NCBI RefSeq assembly: GCF_009908315.1
Contig: NZ_JAAATW010000001.1
Span: 1,240,001-1,304,000 of the forward strand
DNA: 64,000 bases
Direction: 5' to 3'
Source of the DNA: Paragemmobacter ruber
GTDB taxonomy: Bacteria; Pseudomonadota; Alphaproteobacteria; Rhodobacterales; Rhodobacteraceae
Shown: one piece after another, positions 52,697-63,144 of the stretch
Numbering within the stretch: the stretch's first letter is position 1
Layout of the letters: the number at the start of each line of letters is the position of its first letter
Notes under the pieces: generated by a model
Seen by the model: only the letters and a program-made list of their open reading frames with translations
The model's database searches: none
Told to the model about the DNA's origin: nothing
Position numbers and translations under genes: made by a program

Positions 52697-54540
52697 CGCC
52701 GCCCGAACAGCCGTTCGATATCGGCCAGCTTCAGTTCCACATACGTGGGCCGCCCATGGTTGCACTGGCCGGAATGGGGGGTTTCCTCCATCTCGCGCAA
52801 GAGGGCGTTCATCTCTTCCGCCCGCATCTGGCGCCCGGTGCGCACCGATCCATGGCAGGCCATGCGCGACAGCACGGCCTCGATCCGGGCCTGCACAAGC
52901 TGGCTGTCGCCAAGATCGGCCAGTTCGTCCAGCACATCACGGATCAGCGCAGCGCCGTTCACCGCGCCAAGGATCGCGGGCGTTTCGCGGATCGCGATGG
53001 CCGATCCGCCGAAGGCTTCGATCACCAGCCCCATCCGGGCCAAGGGCGCGGCGTGATCGAGCAAGCGCGCCGTATCGCCGGGCGACAGATCGACGATCTC
53101 GGGGATCAAAAGCGCCTGCGCCGCGATGCCGTTCTCCACCATCTGCCGCTTCAGCGTTTCATAGACCAGCCGTTCATGTGCGGCATGGCTGTCCACGATG
53201 ACGATCCCGGTTTCGGTCTGGGCGATGATGTAATTCTCATGCACATGCGCGCGGGCAGCACCCAAGGGACGTGCGGCAGCGTCATCTGCGGGGTGGGCCG
53301 GTTCCACCCGGGCGGCAGGCGCTTCGGCAAAGCCCAAGGGCGCGGCGGCAGCCCCCGCCAAGGGGGCCTGAAAGGCGAAGCTGCGCGCAAGGCCGGGCTG
53401 TGAGGGGCGATCCATCTGATAGATGCGCGGCGCCTCGGGGCGCAGGGCGGCCAGCGTGGCATCGGCGACCGTGCTGCTGGCGCGGTGGCCCGCACCCGAC
53501 AGGGCCGCGCGCAGGCCCCCGATCATCAGGCTGCGCACAGCTTCGGGCTCGCGGAAGCGGACCTCGGCCTTGGCGGGGTGGACGTTCACATCCACGCGTT
53601 CCGGATCACAGGAGATCGTCAGCACCGCCGCCGGGTGGCGATCCCGGCTGAGGAAATCGAAATAGGCGGCCCGCAGCGCGCCGAACAGCATGCGGTCCAG
53701 CACGGGCCGCCCGTTGACGAAGACAAACTGCTGGACCGACGATCCGCGCGAATAGGTGGGCAGGGCGGCAAAGCCCGTCAGCCGCAGGCCATCGCGTTCG
53801 ACATCAATCCGCAGCGCGTTGTCGATGAATTCGGCCCCCAGAACGCCGGCCAGACGGGCATGGAGGGCATCGAAGAAATCCCCGCCATTCGGATCGGCGC
53901 GGAACATGACCCTGCCCTCCCCGCCGCCCGACACGTCGCGCAGGGTGAAGCCCACGGTCGGCTCGGCCATGGCCAGACGTCGCACCACATCGGCAATCGC
54001 CTGCGCCTCGGCCCGGTCAGAGCGCAGGAATTTCAGCCGTGCCGGAGTGGCGAAGAACAGATCGCGCAACTCGACCACCGTGCCGCGCGTCAGCGCGGCG
54101 GGTTTCACGCCGGAGGCGCGGCCCCCGGCCACGGTCAGGGTGGCGGCCTCGGCCCCTTGTGCGCGCGAGGTGATGGTCAGGCGCCCCACCGCGCCAAGGC
54201 TGGGCAGGGCTTCGCCGCGAAAGCCGAAACTGTGGATGTTCAGCAGATCGGTGCCGTCGATCTTGGACGTGGCATGGCGCGACAGGGCCAGCGGCAGGTC
54301 ATCCGGGGCCATCCCGCAGCCGTCATCGGTGACACGGATCAGCGTCTTGCCACCGTCGGCATAGTCCACGGTGATCCGCGCCGCCCCGGCATCAAGGGCA
54401 TTTTCCACCAGTTCCTTCACCGCCGATGCCGGGCGTTCCACCACCTCGCCCGCCGCGATGCGGTTGATCGCCGCCTCATCCAGCTGGCGGATCACGGGGC
54501 GGCCGGAGGGGCCGGTTATCTTGGGGGCGGGCGCATTCAT
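52693..54540 (-). CDS. mutL: DNA mismatch repair protein MutL
   Basis: 615-residue MutL with the N-terminal GHKL ATPase ([37 protein letters not shown]), a linker rich in alanine and proline (about 340-430) and a C-terminal endonuclease domain. The nuclease motif reads [12 protein letters not shown] in place of DQHA(X)2E(X)4E, and the last zinc-site motif CNHGRPT in place of CPHGRP. It therefore looks endonuclease-proficient, as expected in a lineage without MutH. The ATG at 54540 begins MNAPAPKI. Confidence 0.95.
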   Translation of the reverse strand: MNAPAPKITGPSGRPVIRQLDEAAINRIAAGEVVERPASAVKELVENALDAGAARITVDYADGGKTLIRVTDDGCGMAPDDLPLALSRHATSKIDGTDLLNIHSFGFRGEALPSLGAVGRLTITSRAQGAEAATLTVAGGRASGVKPAALTRGTVVELRDLFFATPARLKFLRSDRAEAQAIADVVRRLAMAEPTVGFTLRDVSGGGEGRVMFRADPNGGDFFDALHARLAGVLGAEFIDNALRIDVERDGLRLTGFAALPTYSRGSSVQQFVFVNGRPVLDRMLFGALRAAYFDFLSRDRHPAAVLTISCDPERVDVNVHPAKAEVRFREPEAVRSLMIGGLRAALSGAGHRASSTVADATLAALRPEAPRIYQMDRPSQPGLARSFAFQAPLAGAAAAPLGFAEAPAARVEPAHPADDAAARPLGAARAHVHENYIIAQTETGIVIVDSHAAHERLVYETLKRQMVENGIAAQALLIPEIVDLSPGDTARLLDHAAPLARMGLVIEAFGGSAIAIRETPAILGAVNGAALIRDVLDELADLGDSQLVQARIEAVLSRMACHGSVRTGRQMRAEEMNALLREMEETPHSGQCNHGRPTYVELKLADIERLFGRR

Positions 54541-54615
54541 GCGCCTATATCTAGCACCAGACCGGCGGCAGGACCACAGATTCGGGGCCGATCCCGCCAC
54601 ATCCCATCGCAGGCT

Positions 54616-55938
54616 TCAGTTCGTGCCGGTCACGCCCACGGGTTCGCCCACGATGACAAAGCGCAGGTCATCGGCGCGGAACAGCGTGGCGGCCACGCGT
54701 TTGACATCCTCGATCGTCACCGCGTTGACCTTGTCATTCCTTGTCTTGGGATAATCGGCGGGCAGACCGATCAGCTGCATGTTTACCATGATCTGCGCAA
54801 GCGGCCCGTTGCCATCGAACCGCAGGGGATAGGCCCCGGTCAGATAGGTTTTCGTCGCGGCGAGTTCCGCTTCGGTGATCCCGTCGCGGGCGATGCGCGC
54901 CCATTCAGTGCGGATCACCTCGACCGCCTCGGCCACGCGGTCATTCGCCACGGCGGCCTGTCCCATCACCAGCTCGGACCGGTCATATCCCACAAGCGAC
55001 GTGCCGATCCCATAGGTCAGCCCGCGCTTTTCGCGGACCTCGGACATCAGCCGCGAAGAGAAGCGGCCACCGCCGAGAACCTCGTTCAGGATGGTGGCGG
55101 CAAAGAAATCGGGATCGTCCCGCTTGATGCCGGAATGGCCGAACAGGACCACCGATTGCGGGCCGGGAAAGGCCTCGACCGTGATGCCGCCGGTCAGGGC
55201 GGGCGCAATCTCGGGGGGCAGGGCGGGGCCGGTCGCCGGAAGATCGCCCAGAAGCGTGTCGAGCAGCGTGCCAAGCTCTTCGGCCGAGATGTCCCCCGCC
55301 GCCGCGACATAGACACGGTCGCGGGTCAGCGTCGCCTTGTGCGCGGCCATCAGATCGTCGCGGGTCAGCCCGGGCACCGTATCCAGCCGCCCGTCGCCGT
55401 TTTCGGCATAGGGATGGCCGGCAAAGGCCTGCTGCCGCAAAAGGCGGTTGGCGATGCTGCCCGGATCCTTTTCATCCGACCGCAACCCCGCCAGAACCTG
55501 CCCGCGCACCCGTTCGATGGCATCGGGATCAAAGCGCGGCACGGTGATCGCCTGCCGCAGCAGGGCCACGGCCTGATCGCGGTTCTCGGTCAGAAACTGC
55601 GCCGACACGGCAACCGTGTCGATATCGGAGGAAAACCCGAAAGACGCCGCCAGCCCGTCCCGCGCGGCGGCAAAGGCCTGCGCGTCCATGTCGCCCGACC
55701 CTTCCTCGATCAGCGCGGTCATCAGGTTGACCGCGCCTTCCTTGCCCGCGGGATCAAGGCTCGATCCGCCCCGGAAGCGGATTTCCAGCGCGGTGAAGGG
55801 CAGTTTTTCCTCTTGCACCAGCCAGGCGGTGATGCCCCCGGGCGAGGTTACGGTCTGGATGTCCACCGCCGCGCGCACCGGCAGGGCGAAAAGCAGCAGG
55901 GTCAGGGTGGCGGGGATCAGGCGGGAAAGCAGGGTCAT
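54616..55938 (-). CDS. M16 peptidase, non-catalytic partner
   Basis: 440-residue secreted pitrilysin-type protein with signal peptide MTLLSRLIPATLTLLLFALP ending VRA. The zinc motif HXXEH is absent: the place reads GAVNLMTALIEEGSG. It keeps the R/Y pair of non-catalytic M16B subunits (GGGRFSSRLMSEVREKRGLTYG region). With the next gene it should form a periplasmic heterodimer like the alpha/beta mitochondrial processing peptidase. Starts in the ATGA overlap with that gene. Confidence 0.9.
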   Translation of the reverse strand: MTLLSRLIPATLTLLLFALPVRAAVDIQTVTSPGGITAWLVQEEKLPFTALEIRFRGGSSLDPAGKEGAVNLMTALIEEGSGDMDAQAFAAARDGLAASFGFSSDIDTVAVSAQFLTENRDQAVALLRQAITVPRFDPDAIERVRGQVLAGLRSDEKDPGSIANRLLRQQAFAGHPYAENGDGRLDTVPGLTRDDLMAAHKATLTRDRVYVAAAGDISAEELGTLLDTLLGDLPATGPALPPEIAPALTGGITVEAFPGPQSVVLFGHSGIKRDDPDFFAATILNEVLGGGRFSSRLMSEVREKRGLTYGIGTSLVGYDRSELVMGQAAVANDRVAEAVEVIRTEWARIARDGITEAELAATKTYLTGAYPLRFDGNGPLAQIMVNMQLIGLPADYPKTRNDKVNAVTIEDVKRVAATLFRADDLRFVIVGEPVGVTGTN

Positions 55939-57272
55939 TGGGCGGCCTCTTCACGCATCAGATAGCCGGTCACGGCCTTGCGGCGATCCAGCACAAGTTT
56001 GGCGGCCGCCACCACATCTTCGGGCGTGACCGCGTTCAGAACCTCTGGCCAGTTTTTCACATCCTCGATCGACAGGCCGTTTGCCAGACCTTCGCCATAG
56101 CGGCGGGCCAGACCGTTGGAATCGTCGCGGGCATAGATTTCCGAGGCGCGGATCTGCGTCTTGATACGGGCAAAGGCATCGGGATCGGGGCCATTCGCGA
56201 TGAAATCGGCAATCGCCGCGTCCATCGCCGCCTCGGCCTGTTCCAGCGTGGTTTCGGGCGTGGGCACCACGATGAAGTTGAAGGTCGTGTCGTCCACCGT
56301 CGATCCGTCATAGAAGGCCGCCGTATAGACCGCCTTCTGCTGGTCGAACTGCAAGGCGCGGGCAAGGACGGACGTCGTGCCGCTGCCACCCAGAAGTTCG
56401 GCAAGGATCGTCAGCGCGGCGGCGGTCTCCTGATCGCCCGGATCGCGCTCTGGCGCGAGATAGCTGCGCGAGATGTAGGGTTCGGACACGCGCGGATCCG
56501 CCATGGCGATCCGCCGTTCGGCCAGTTGCGGCGGTTCCGCCACCCGGTTGCGCGGGCGCAGATCGGGCGCGGCGGGAATCGGGCCGTAATGCTTTTCCGC
56601 CAGCGAGCGCACCTGATCCGGGGTCACGTCGCCGGCCACGACCAGCACCGCGTTGTTCGGGGCGTAATGCGCCTTGTAGTGATCAATCGCGTCCTGCTGG
56701 GTCAGCCCTTCCATCTCGTGCCGCCAGCCGATGATCGGGATGCCGTAAGGGTGATTGAGGAACTGCGCCGCCCGCATCTGTTCGCCCAGCAGCGCGCCGG
56801 GGCTGGAATCGGTGCGCTGGCTGCGCTCTTCCAGAATGACCTGCCGTTCGGTGGCGACATCCTCTGCGTTCAGTTGCAGATCGGTCATCCGGTCGGCTTC
56901 CATCTGCATCATCAGATCCAGCCGATCCGCCGCCACGCGCTGAAAATAAGCGGTGTAGTCATAGCTGGTGAAGGCGTTGTCATTGCCGCCCTGCGCTTCG
57001 ACGATCTCCGAAAACTCGCCGGGGCCAAGCTCATCGGTGCCTTTGAACATGAGATGTTCAAGGAAATGCGCGATGCCGGATTTGCCGCGCGGCTCGTCTG
57101 CCGATCCCACCTTGTACCACAGCATCTGCACCACGACGGGGGCGCGGTGATCTTCGATCACCACCACCTGCAATCCGTTTTCAAGGGTGAAGCCCGTCAC
57201 GTCTTCGGCGGCCCGCAGGGGTGCGGCCATCAGCAGCACCCCCATCAGGGCAAGGCCCGGCAATTTCGGCAT
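55935..57272 (-). CDS. M16 zinc peptidase, catalytic partner
   Basis: 445-residue periplasmic peptidase with a signal peptide (MPKLPGLALMGVLLMAAPLRA). The zinc motif is HFLEH (H69, E72, H73) with the downstream glutamate in ERQVILEERSQR. These two-subunit M16B enzymes degrade peptides in the periplasm. First gene of the pair; its stop is 4 bases inside the non-catalytic partner. Confidence 0.93.
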   Translation of the reverse strand: MPKLPGLALMGVLLMAAPLRAAEDVTGFTLENGLQVVVIEDHRAPVVVQMLWYKVGSADEPRGKSGIAHFLEHLMFKGTDELGPGEFSEIVEAQGGNDNAFTSYDYTAYFQRVAADRLDLMMQMEADRMTDLQLNAEDVATERQVILEERSQRTDSSPGALLGEQMRAAQFLNHPYGIPIIGWRHEMEGLTQQDAIDHYKAHYAPNNAVLVVAGDVTPDQVRSLAEKHYGPIPAAPDLRPRNRVAEPPQLAERRIAMADPRVSEPYISRSYLAPERDPGDQETAAALTILAELLGGSGTTSVLARALQFDQQKAVYTAAFYDGSTVDDTTFNFIVVPTPETTLEQAEAAMDAAIADFIANGPDPDAFARIKTQIRASEIYARDDSNGLARRYGEGLANGLSIEDVKNWPEVLNAVTPEDVVAAAKLVLDRRKAVTGYLMREEAAQ

Positions 57273-57332
57273 CCTGTCCTCCGCTAGGGTCTGCGGCAGC
57301 AGGCCCGTTTACAGCGCAAGGTGTGCCGCGCA

Positions 57333-57352
57333 GGCGGCAGGCGCAAGCCGCC
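57333..57352 (-). terminator. GC hairpin after the DUF3035 gene
   Basis: GGCGGC and GCCGCC form a 6-bp stem with an 8-base loop, 13 bp after the stop codon of the DUF3035 lipoprotein gene and before the M16 pair. No T run on the minus strand. Confidence 0.4.
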
Positions 57353-57364
57353 CCTACGCGCTTG

Positions 57365-57904
57365 TTACTCGTCCTCGCCCGCTTGCGGAGGGGGTGCCGA
57401 CGGCGTGGCCGCACCGGCACGGCGCCAGCGCCACAGTTCGGCCTGCTGATCCAGCGACTGATCTTCATAAGCGCGGTAGTAGACGTTCACGTTGAACAGC
57501 CGTTCAAGCAGGCGGCCATTGTTTTGGCGGCGGTATTCCAGATCCTCGGCCGCCAGCGTCTGGCGGATGTCCTGCGTCACGCCGTACCGCGCGGCATAGG
57601 CGTAAAGGCCCGAATGTGCGCTGTTCACGCCCTCACGCGGGCCAAGGTTGCCGCCCAGCGCAGCCACGGCTTCGGCCTGCGGATCGCGGTCGGTGCGGTT
57701 CAGACCGCCCGGCGTCGGTTCGGGCAGCGCCGCCAGATCCTGCGGCAGTTCCAGCGGCTTGGGCGGGATGATCCCGAATTCGTCAGGGCCCGCGGTGGTA
57801 GAGCGCACATTCATCAGCGACGGCACCGCGTCCCGGTCGCCGCATGCTGCAAGCGTCAGCACCATCGCCATTGCGATGGCGGGGAAACGCCGTTTTGCCT
57901 GCAT
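57365..57904 (-). CDS. DUF3035 lipoprotein
   Basis: 179-residue lipoprotein with lipobox LAAC near residue 21 and a mature part in the DUF3035 pattern: FGIIPPKPLELPQDLAALPEP, RDPQAEAVAALGG. The C-terminal third is helical and basic (YRRQNNGRLLERL). An outer-membrane anchored protein of unknown role that is usually found next to lspA, as here. GGAGG is 8 bases before the ATG. Confidence 0.87.
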   Translation of the reverse strand: MQAKRRFPAIAMAMVLTLAACGDRDAVPSLMNVRSTTAGPDEFGIIPPKPLELPQDLAALPEPTPGGLNRTDRDPQAEAVAALGGNLGPREGVNSAHSGLYAYAARYGVTQDIRQTLAAEDLEYRRQNNGRLLERLFNVNVYYRAYEDQSLDQQAELWRWRRAGAATPSAPPPQAGEDE

Positions 57905-57957
57905 GCCTGCCTCCGTCATCCGTCTTGCCCCCGTCTTAGCGCATGTCGGCGCGCGCG

Positions 57958-58488
57958 TCACGGGGTCTTTCCCGTGCCCCTGCCCCGCGCCGATTTCCGC
58001 GCCGATTTCCCCCCGGCATCGGGTTTGTCCTTGCCCCCGGTAAAGAGGACCAGACCGAAGGCCCCGGCAAAGATCGAGATGTCGGCCACGTTGAAGGCAT
58101 AGGGATTCTCGATCCCGCAGCAGGACATGTTCAGGAAATCCGCCACAGCCCCGTAGACGATCCGGTCGATCACATTGCCCAGGGCGCCACCGATCAGGAG
58201 ACCGGCCGAAATCTGCGCCCAGCGCCCCGCCCCTTCGCGCCGGATCCAGATCCAGACCCAGGCGGAAATCACCAGCGCCACCACGATCAGCACCCAGCGC
58301 ATGAAATCGGCCTGATTGCTAAACAGGCCGAAATTGATGCCCGTGTTCCACGCCATGCGGAAGGTCAGGAAGGGGGGCAGAACCTCGATCACGCCGCGTT
58401 CGATCAGGTTCATCCACTGCACGACGATCAGCTTGGTCACCTGATCAAGCACGAAGATGATGGCGGCCGTCACAAGGGTTATGCGCAT
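57958..58488 (-). CDS. lspA: Lipoprotein signal peptidase
   Basis: 176-residue LspA (signal peptidase II) with four membrane helices. The catalytic aspartates are in [15 protein letters not shown] and [11 protein letters not shown]. The C-terminal tail is lysine/arginine-rich ([16 protein letters not shown]). I took the ATG at 58488 with GGGGGG 6 bases before it; the ATG at 58494 would sit on that site. Next to the DUF3035 lipoprotein gene, a likely substrate. Confidence 0.93.
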   Translation of the reverse strand: MRITLVTAAIIFVLDQVTKLIVVQWMNLIERGVIEVLPPFLTFRMAWNTGINFGLFSNQADFMRWVLIVVALVISAWVWIWIRREGAGRWAQISAGLLIGGALGNVIDRIVYGAVADFLNMSCCGIENPYAFNVADISIFAGAFGLVLFTGGKDKPDAGGKSARKSARGRGTGKTP

Positions 58489-58501
58489 CGCCATCCCCCC
58501 G

Positions 58502-60088
58502 TCAGTGCCGGAAATGCCGCATGCCGGTGAAGACCATGGCAAGGCCTGCCGCATCGGCGGCGGCGATCACCTCGTCATCGCGCATGGATCCGCCCGGCTG
58601 GATGATCGCGGTCGCGCCTGCCTCGGCCGCGGCCAGAAGACCGTCGGCAAAGGGGAAGAAGGCGTCTGATGCCACCACCGAACCGTGGGTCAGCGGCGCG
58701 GGCAGACCCAGCGCCTCGGCCATGTCCTGCGATTTGCGGGCAGCGATGCGGGTGCTGTCGATCCGGCTCATCTGGCCTGCGCCCACGCCCACGGTCGCGC
58801 CCTGCCGGACATAGATGATGGCGTTGGATTTCACATGCTTTGCCACCTTCCACGCGAACAGAAGATCGGCCAGCTCGGCGTCAGACGGGGCGCGTTTGGT
58901 TACGACGCGCAGATCGGCGGGCAGCAGCGATCCGGCATCCCGGTCCTGCACCAGAAAGCCGCCCGCCACCTGTTTGAACGCCGTGCCCTTGGCGCGCGGA
59001 TCGGGCAGCGCGGCGGTCGTCAGAAGGCGGAGGTTCTTCTTAGCGGCAAAGATCGCCCGCGCCTCTTCGGATGCGCCGGGTGCGATGACGACCTCGGTAA
59101 AGATCTCGGTGATGCGTTCCGCCGTCGCCGCATCCAGCGGCTGGTTCAGCGCGACGATGCCGCCAAAGGCAGAGGTGCGGTCACAGTCATAGGCGCGGGC
59201 ATAGGCCTCGGCCAGCGTGGCCCCGGTGGCCACGCCGCAGGGATTGGCATGTTTGATGATCGCGCAGGCGGGGGCGCCGCCGCCAAATTCCGCCACCAGT
59301 TCGAAGGCGGCGTCGGTGTCGTTGATGTTGTTGTAAGACAACTCCTTGCCCTGCCACTGCCGCGCGGTGGCCACGCCTTCGCGGCGCGATCCATCGGTGT
59401 AGAAGGCCGCCCCCTGATGCGGGTTCTCGCCATAGCGCAGACCCTGCGCCAGCTTGCCCGCGAAAGACCGATAGCGCGGCGCGGTCTCACCAATCTCGCC
59501 CGCCAGCCAGTTCGACACGGCGGAATCATAGGCGGCGGTGCGGGAATAGGCGGTCAGCGCCATCTTCTGGCGGAAGGCCAGCGTCGTGGCACCATCATGC
59601 GCGGCCAACTGATCCAGCAGCGGCTGGTAATCGGCGGGATCGGTCAGCACGGTGACGAAACGGTGGTTCTTCGATGCGGCGCGGATCATGGCCGGGCCAC
59701 CGATATCAATATTCTCGATGCAGGTGGCGTGGTCGGCGCCTTTCGCCACGGTTTCCTCAAACGGGTAGAGGTTCACGATCAGAAGGTCGATCGGTTCGAT
59801 CCCATGCGCCGCCATGGCCAAGAGATGTTCGTCATCGTCCCGCAGGGCCAGCAGCGCGCCATGCACATTCGGGTGCAGCGTCTTGACCCGGCCATCCATC
59901 ATCTCGGGGAAGCCGGTCACATCCGATACATCCCGCACTGTCAGCCCGGCCGTGCGCAGCATCCCCGACGTGCCGCCGGTGGAGATCAGCTCCACCCCCC
60001 GCGCGGCCAGCGCGCGCGCAAGGTCAAGCAGGCCGGACTTGTCGGAAACCGAAATCAGCGCGCGGCCGATGGGAACAAGGTTGGTCAT
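58502..60088 (-). CDS. purH: Bifunctional AICAR formyltransferase/IMP cyclohydrolase
   Basis: 528-residue PurH, the last two steps to IMP. The N-terminal IMP cyclohydrolase/MGS domain begins [16 protein letters not shown] and has [10 protein letters not shown] and the GRVKTLHP block. The formyltransferase domain has [14 protein letters not shown] and the catalytic [11 protein letters not shown] lysine-histidine. Full length. Followed by lspA 14 bp on. Confidence 0.97.
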   Translation of the reverse strand: MTNLVPIGRALISVSDKSGLLDLARALAARGVELISTGGTSGMLRTAGLTVRDVSDVTGFPEMMDGRVKTLHPNVHGALLALRDDDEHLLAMAAHGIEPIDLLIVNLYPFEETVAKGADHATCIENIDIGGPAMIRAASKNHRFVTVLTDPADYQPLLDQLAAHDGATTLAFRQKMALTAYSRTAAYDSAVSNWLAGEIGETAPRYRSFAGKLAQGLRYGENPHQGAAFYTDGSRREGVATARQWQGKELSYNNINDTDAAFELVAEFGGGAPACAIIKHANPCGVATGATLAEAYARAYDCDRTSAFGGIVALNQPLDAATAERITEIFTEVVIAPGASEEARAIFAAKKNLRLLTTAALPDPRAKGTAFKQVAGGFLVQDRDAGSLLPADLRVVTKRAPSDAELADLLFAWKVAKHVKSNAIIYVRQGATVGVGAGQMSRIDSTRIAARKSQDMAEALGLPAPLTHGSVVASDAFFPFADGLLAAAEAGATAIIQPGGSMRDDEVIAAADAAGLAMVFTGMRHFRH

Positions 60089-60118
60089 GGGCGGAACCCC
60101 TTGGGTCTACGGATACGG

Positions 60119-61843
60119 TCAGTCCGGAACCGCCAATTCCTCACGGTCCAGATCGCGGATGGCGAGCGGAGTATCCTGTGCCTTGGCCAAGGTCCAGCCG
60201 ATCCGGGTTTCAAAGCCCACCGCTGCGCTGGAAAGCACGATTTGCCGCGCCGCACGCGGCTGCAATCGCCCTTTTTCCAGATAGACCGATGGATCAAGCG
60301 TCAGTTTGCCAATCCCGTCGTGGCGAAAGACCCAGATCTCGCCGGATTTCAGCGCCATGGAAACGGCATTCCCGCCCATGTCCAGCGCCACATCCACATC
60401 GGGGTGCAGATGGAAGCGGATCGCGAAACCGATCCCTTCGGGCTGCTGGGCCAGTATGGCGGCAAGCCGCCGGCGATCGCCCGCACCGCGCGCCTCGAGC
60501 ATGTCGGTGCCGGTCACGCGCCGCCCCTGCGGATCCAGCGTCAGGATTCGGGCATGGATCAGCCCATGGCTGGCCTGCCATCCGGCATGGGCCACCGACA
60601 GGTGATGGCCGCCCGCATCCTGCGCCATCTGCACCTGCGTGACCATGGCACGCGCCACGAATTCCGGGCCCTCCTTGCCCAGCCGCGACGATGACGATCC
60701 GTCCAGCGCAAGGGTGGAATGGGACGCGGTCGCCCGGCCCGCCAATTGCCAATCCGCGCCGAACGGCTGGCCCGACCCGCAGCTGACGATCATCGGGCGG
60801 CGGCCCGAGGTCAGTTCGAACGCAAGGGTGGAGGCGTGCGCCTCGCCCCCGGCGCGGCCTTCGGGGGGGGCGGCGGCGTCGATGATCACGCTGGTGCGGC
60901 CAGAGGCCAGCCGCGCGAAGCCCATGGCAGGCCGCCCCTGCACCGCCGGGGCCTTGATCCCCGATGCCGCCAGCGCGGCGTCCAGACGCCCCTCGATCCC
61001 GCGCCCGCCGCCATGGAACCGCGCAAGCCCGCCATCGGCATGGCGCAGCGCCCGCAGCGTGGGCGCGATGCGGGCGATGGCTTGCGTCACCGCGGGTGGA
61101 ATATCGCGGCCTGCCTCGCGCAGGGCCTGCGACGCCCAGTTGAGCAGGGTGAACACGTCCAGCAGATGTTCGGGATTGCGCGTCGGGATGCCGCCTTCGG
61201 CATCCACCTCGCTGCGGCAGTCGCGCGCCAGCGCGGCAATGGCGGACCGCACCAGCCCTGCCTTCCCCTCCAGCGCCAGCGCCGCCACGATCAGCCCGGT
61301 CAGCGCCTCGAACCGGGGCAGGCCGGGCGCCGCGCGCGACCAGCGCCGCGCCAGATAATGCGTCTGCACCGTCAGCGCGCGGAAATAGGCATCCGCCGCC
61401 GCCTTGTCCTGCCCCTGCAGCAAGAGCATCGCGTGGTTGACCCAGCGGATCAGGCGCCGCCCCGTCAGATCGGGCGTCCAGCCCGGCCCCTGACCCCGCC
61501 CGAACCGCGCGATCCAGCCCTGCGTCCAGTCCTGCGCACGCTTGCGCGCAGCGCCGTCACCGAAGGCCGCCAGATCATCCAGCCAGACAAAGCCATGCAT
61601 CTCGGCCGAAAAGGCCGCATCCGGGGCCGCCACGTCCCAGATCACCGTGCCGGGGGCCTGCACCAGCTTGCCCGCAAAGAGGAAATTGCCGGCAACGATC
61701 TGCCGCCCGCGCGCGAACAACCCGATGGAGCGTGGTTCCGGCTGCGACCGAAACGCCAGCGCCGGGCGGGCAAGACCGGCCCGCCACACGGCAAGGCGGT
61801 TGCCAAAGCTTCCCGTCGGTCTGTCATGCGTGATGACGGCCAT
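60119..61843 (-). CDS. Heparinase II/III family protein
   Basis: 574-residue protein: an N-terminal alpha/alpha-toroid (RRLIRWVNHAMLLL, FEALTGLIVAALALEGKAG) and a C-terminal beta-sandwich (ASHSTLALDGSSSSR, FHLHPDVDVALDMGGN). These are the two domains of heparinase II/III and alginate lyase-type polysaccharide lyases. No signal peptide is clear, which is odd for a lyase. In Rhodobacteraceae this gene is commonly upstream of purH, as here, possibly as a glycan-related housekeeping gene. Substrate unknown. Confidence 0.87.
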   Translation of the reverse strand: MAVITHDRPTGSFGNRLAVWRAGLARPALAFRSQPEPRSIGLFARGRQIVAGNFLFAGKLVQAPGTVIWDVAAPDAAFSAEMHGFVWLDDLAAFGDGAARKRAQDWTQGWIARFGRGQGPGWTPDLTGRRLIRWVNHAMLLLQGQDKAAADAYFRALTVQTHYLARRWSRAAPGLPRFEALTGLIVAALALEGKAGLVRSAIAALARDCRSEVDAEGGIPTRNPEHLLDVFTLLNWASQALREAGRDIPPAVTQAIARIAPTLRALRHADGGLARFHGGGRGIEGRLDAALAASGIKAPAVQGRPAMGFARLASGRTSVIIDAAAPPEGRAGGEAHASTLAFELTSGRRPMIVSCGSGQPFGADWQLAGRATASHSTLALDGSSSSRLGKEGPEFVARAMVTQVQMAQDAGGHHLSVAHAGWQASHGLIHARILTLDPQGRRVTGTDMLEARGAGDRRRLAAILAQQPEGIGFAIRFHLHPDVDVALDMGGNAVSMALKSGEIWVFRHDGIGKLTLDPSVYLEKGRLQPRAARQIVLSSAAVGFETRIGWTLAKAQDTPLAIRDLDREELAVPD

Positions 61844-61928
61844 GCCTCGCCCGTATCTTCGTGCTGCCCGGTCTTGCGACTCTGCCCGGCTGTCCCCCGG
61901 ATCTTGGCAGCAGTGTACCCGGGCCGGG

Positions 61929-61954
61929 GGGCGGATGTCACCTCACATCCGCCC
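61929..61954 (-). terminator. Hairpin after the saccharopine reductase gene
   Basis: A perfect 10-bp stem, GGGCGGATGT (61929-61938) and ACATCCGCCC (61945-61954), with a 6-base loop, 12 bases after the stop codon on the minus strand. Strong hairpin, no T run. Confidence 0.6.
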
Positions 61955-61966
61955 GACCCTGACCCG

Positions 61967-63112
61967 TCACTTCGCCAGATGATCCACCCGCTCCAGATAC
62001 TGGGCCAGGCCGCGGATCTGCCCCATCCAGGCGTCGATCAGCCGGGGATCATGCGGCGCGGCGTGCACGCCTGCCGGAATTTCGCGCGCAAGCACCGATT
62101 CGACCGCCATCGACACCGGCACCGACACCAGCCGCGCCATCGCCGTGCCGCGCGCGTCGCCCCAGGCATCCATCGCCCATTCCTCGTGCCAGACCACCCG
62201 CCCGTCACGCTCTGCCTTCAGCGCAACGAAAAGAACCACGCGATCGGGTTCGCCTTCGTCATAGGAGTTTTCGGCCCAGAACTGCGCCGCCATCTCGGCC
62301 AGGCGGGCATCGCCTGCGGGGCCTTCCAGCGTTTCGATCTCGCGGAACACCGGCCCCCACGCCTCGGCCCAGCCGTTCAGGCGGATCGTGCCGCGCACGA
62401 AATCGCGCACCTGCCAATCGGGATCAAAGCGGTAATCCGCCATGAAGGGATAGCTGTCGCGGTTGGGATAGACCTCAAAACTTTCAGGGGTGGGCAGCGG
62501 CGCGTCATAGGCGGTGATCGCGTCCCATGGCCGGTTGACCCGCAATTCGCTGAAATTCCGCAAGCTGCGCGACGGCGAGCGCAGCGCCTTGAGCACACCC
62601 AGCGGCGACCAGCTGAACTTGTAGCGGAAGGCGTTCGGGATCTTTGGCACCCCGCCGCAATAGGAGGTGAAGGAAAGCACATTCTTCGCGTCATAGGCCG
62701 CGGCAGCGCGGTAGCGGGCCACAAGATCATGCGCCATCAGATGGTCGATGCCGGGGTCAAGGCCCACTTCATTGACCGAACACAGGCCCTTTTCGCGAAA
62801 CTCCCCATCCAGCGCCCGCATCTCCGGCGCGATGTAGGAGGAAGAGACGAAATGCGCCCCCCGCGACAGGCAGGCCTTGGCGATACCCACATGCTGATCG
62901 GCAGGCAGCATGGAGATGGCCAGATCGCCGGGTTCCAGCGCGGCGGTCAGCGCCTCAAGGCTGTAGGGGCGGATGTCCTGCGTCAGATCGCCCACCGCCT
63001 CGCGCGCCTTCTCGACCGTGCGGTTCCACACCACCACCTTTTGGCCGCCCTCGATCAGCCGCCGCAGGCCGGGAACCGAGGAAAGCCCTGTGCCGCACCA
63101 ATGGATCGTCAT
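61967..63112 (-). CDS. Saccharopine reductase-like protein (saccharopine dehydrogenase, glutamate-forming type)
   Basis: 381-residue oxidoreductase with a Rossmann fold (MTIHWCGTGLSSVPGLRRLI) and the C-terminal fold of Lys9/saccharopine reductase (NEVGLDPGIDHLMAHDLV, SYCGGVPKIPNAFRYKFSWSP). It should split or make saccharopine from glutamate and aminoadipate semialdehyde. The gene upstream codes the lysine-forming partner, so together they could break down or interconvert lysine. GGAGGGTGAAGAG precedes the ATG at 63112. Confidence 0.88.
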   Translation of the reverse strand: MTIHWCGTGLSSVPGLRRLIEGGQKVVVWNRTVEKAREAVGDLTQDIRPYSLEALTAALEPGDLAISMLPADQHVGIAKACLSRGAHFVSSSYIAPEMRALDGEFREKGLCSVNEVGLDPGIDHLMAHDLVARYRAAAAYDAKNVLSFTSYCGGVPKIPNAFRYKFSWSPLGVLKALRSPSRSLRNFSELRVNRPWDAITAYDAPLPTPESFEVYPNRDSYPFMADYRFDPDWQVRDFVRGTIRLNGWAEAWGPVFREIETLEGPAGDARLAEMAAQFWAENSYDEGEPDRVVLFVALKAERDGRVVWHEEWAMDAWGDARGTAMARLVSVPVSMAVESVLAREIPAGVHAAPHDPRLIDAWMGQIRGLAQYLERVDHLAK

Positions 63113-63144
63113 CTCTTCACCCTCCTGCGCGGGGCGCCTGCCCC

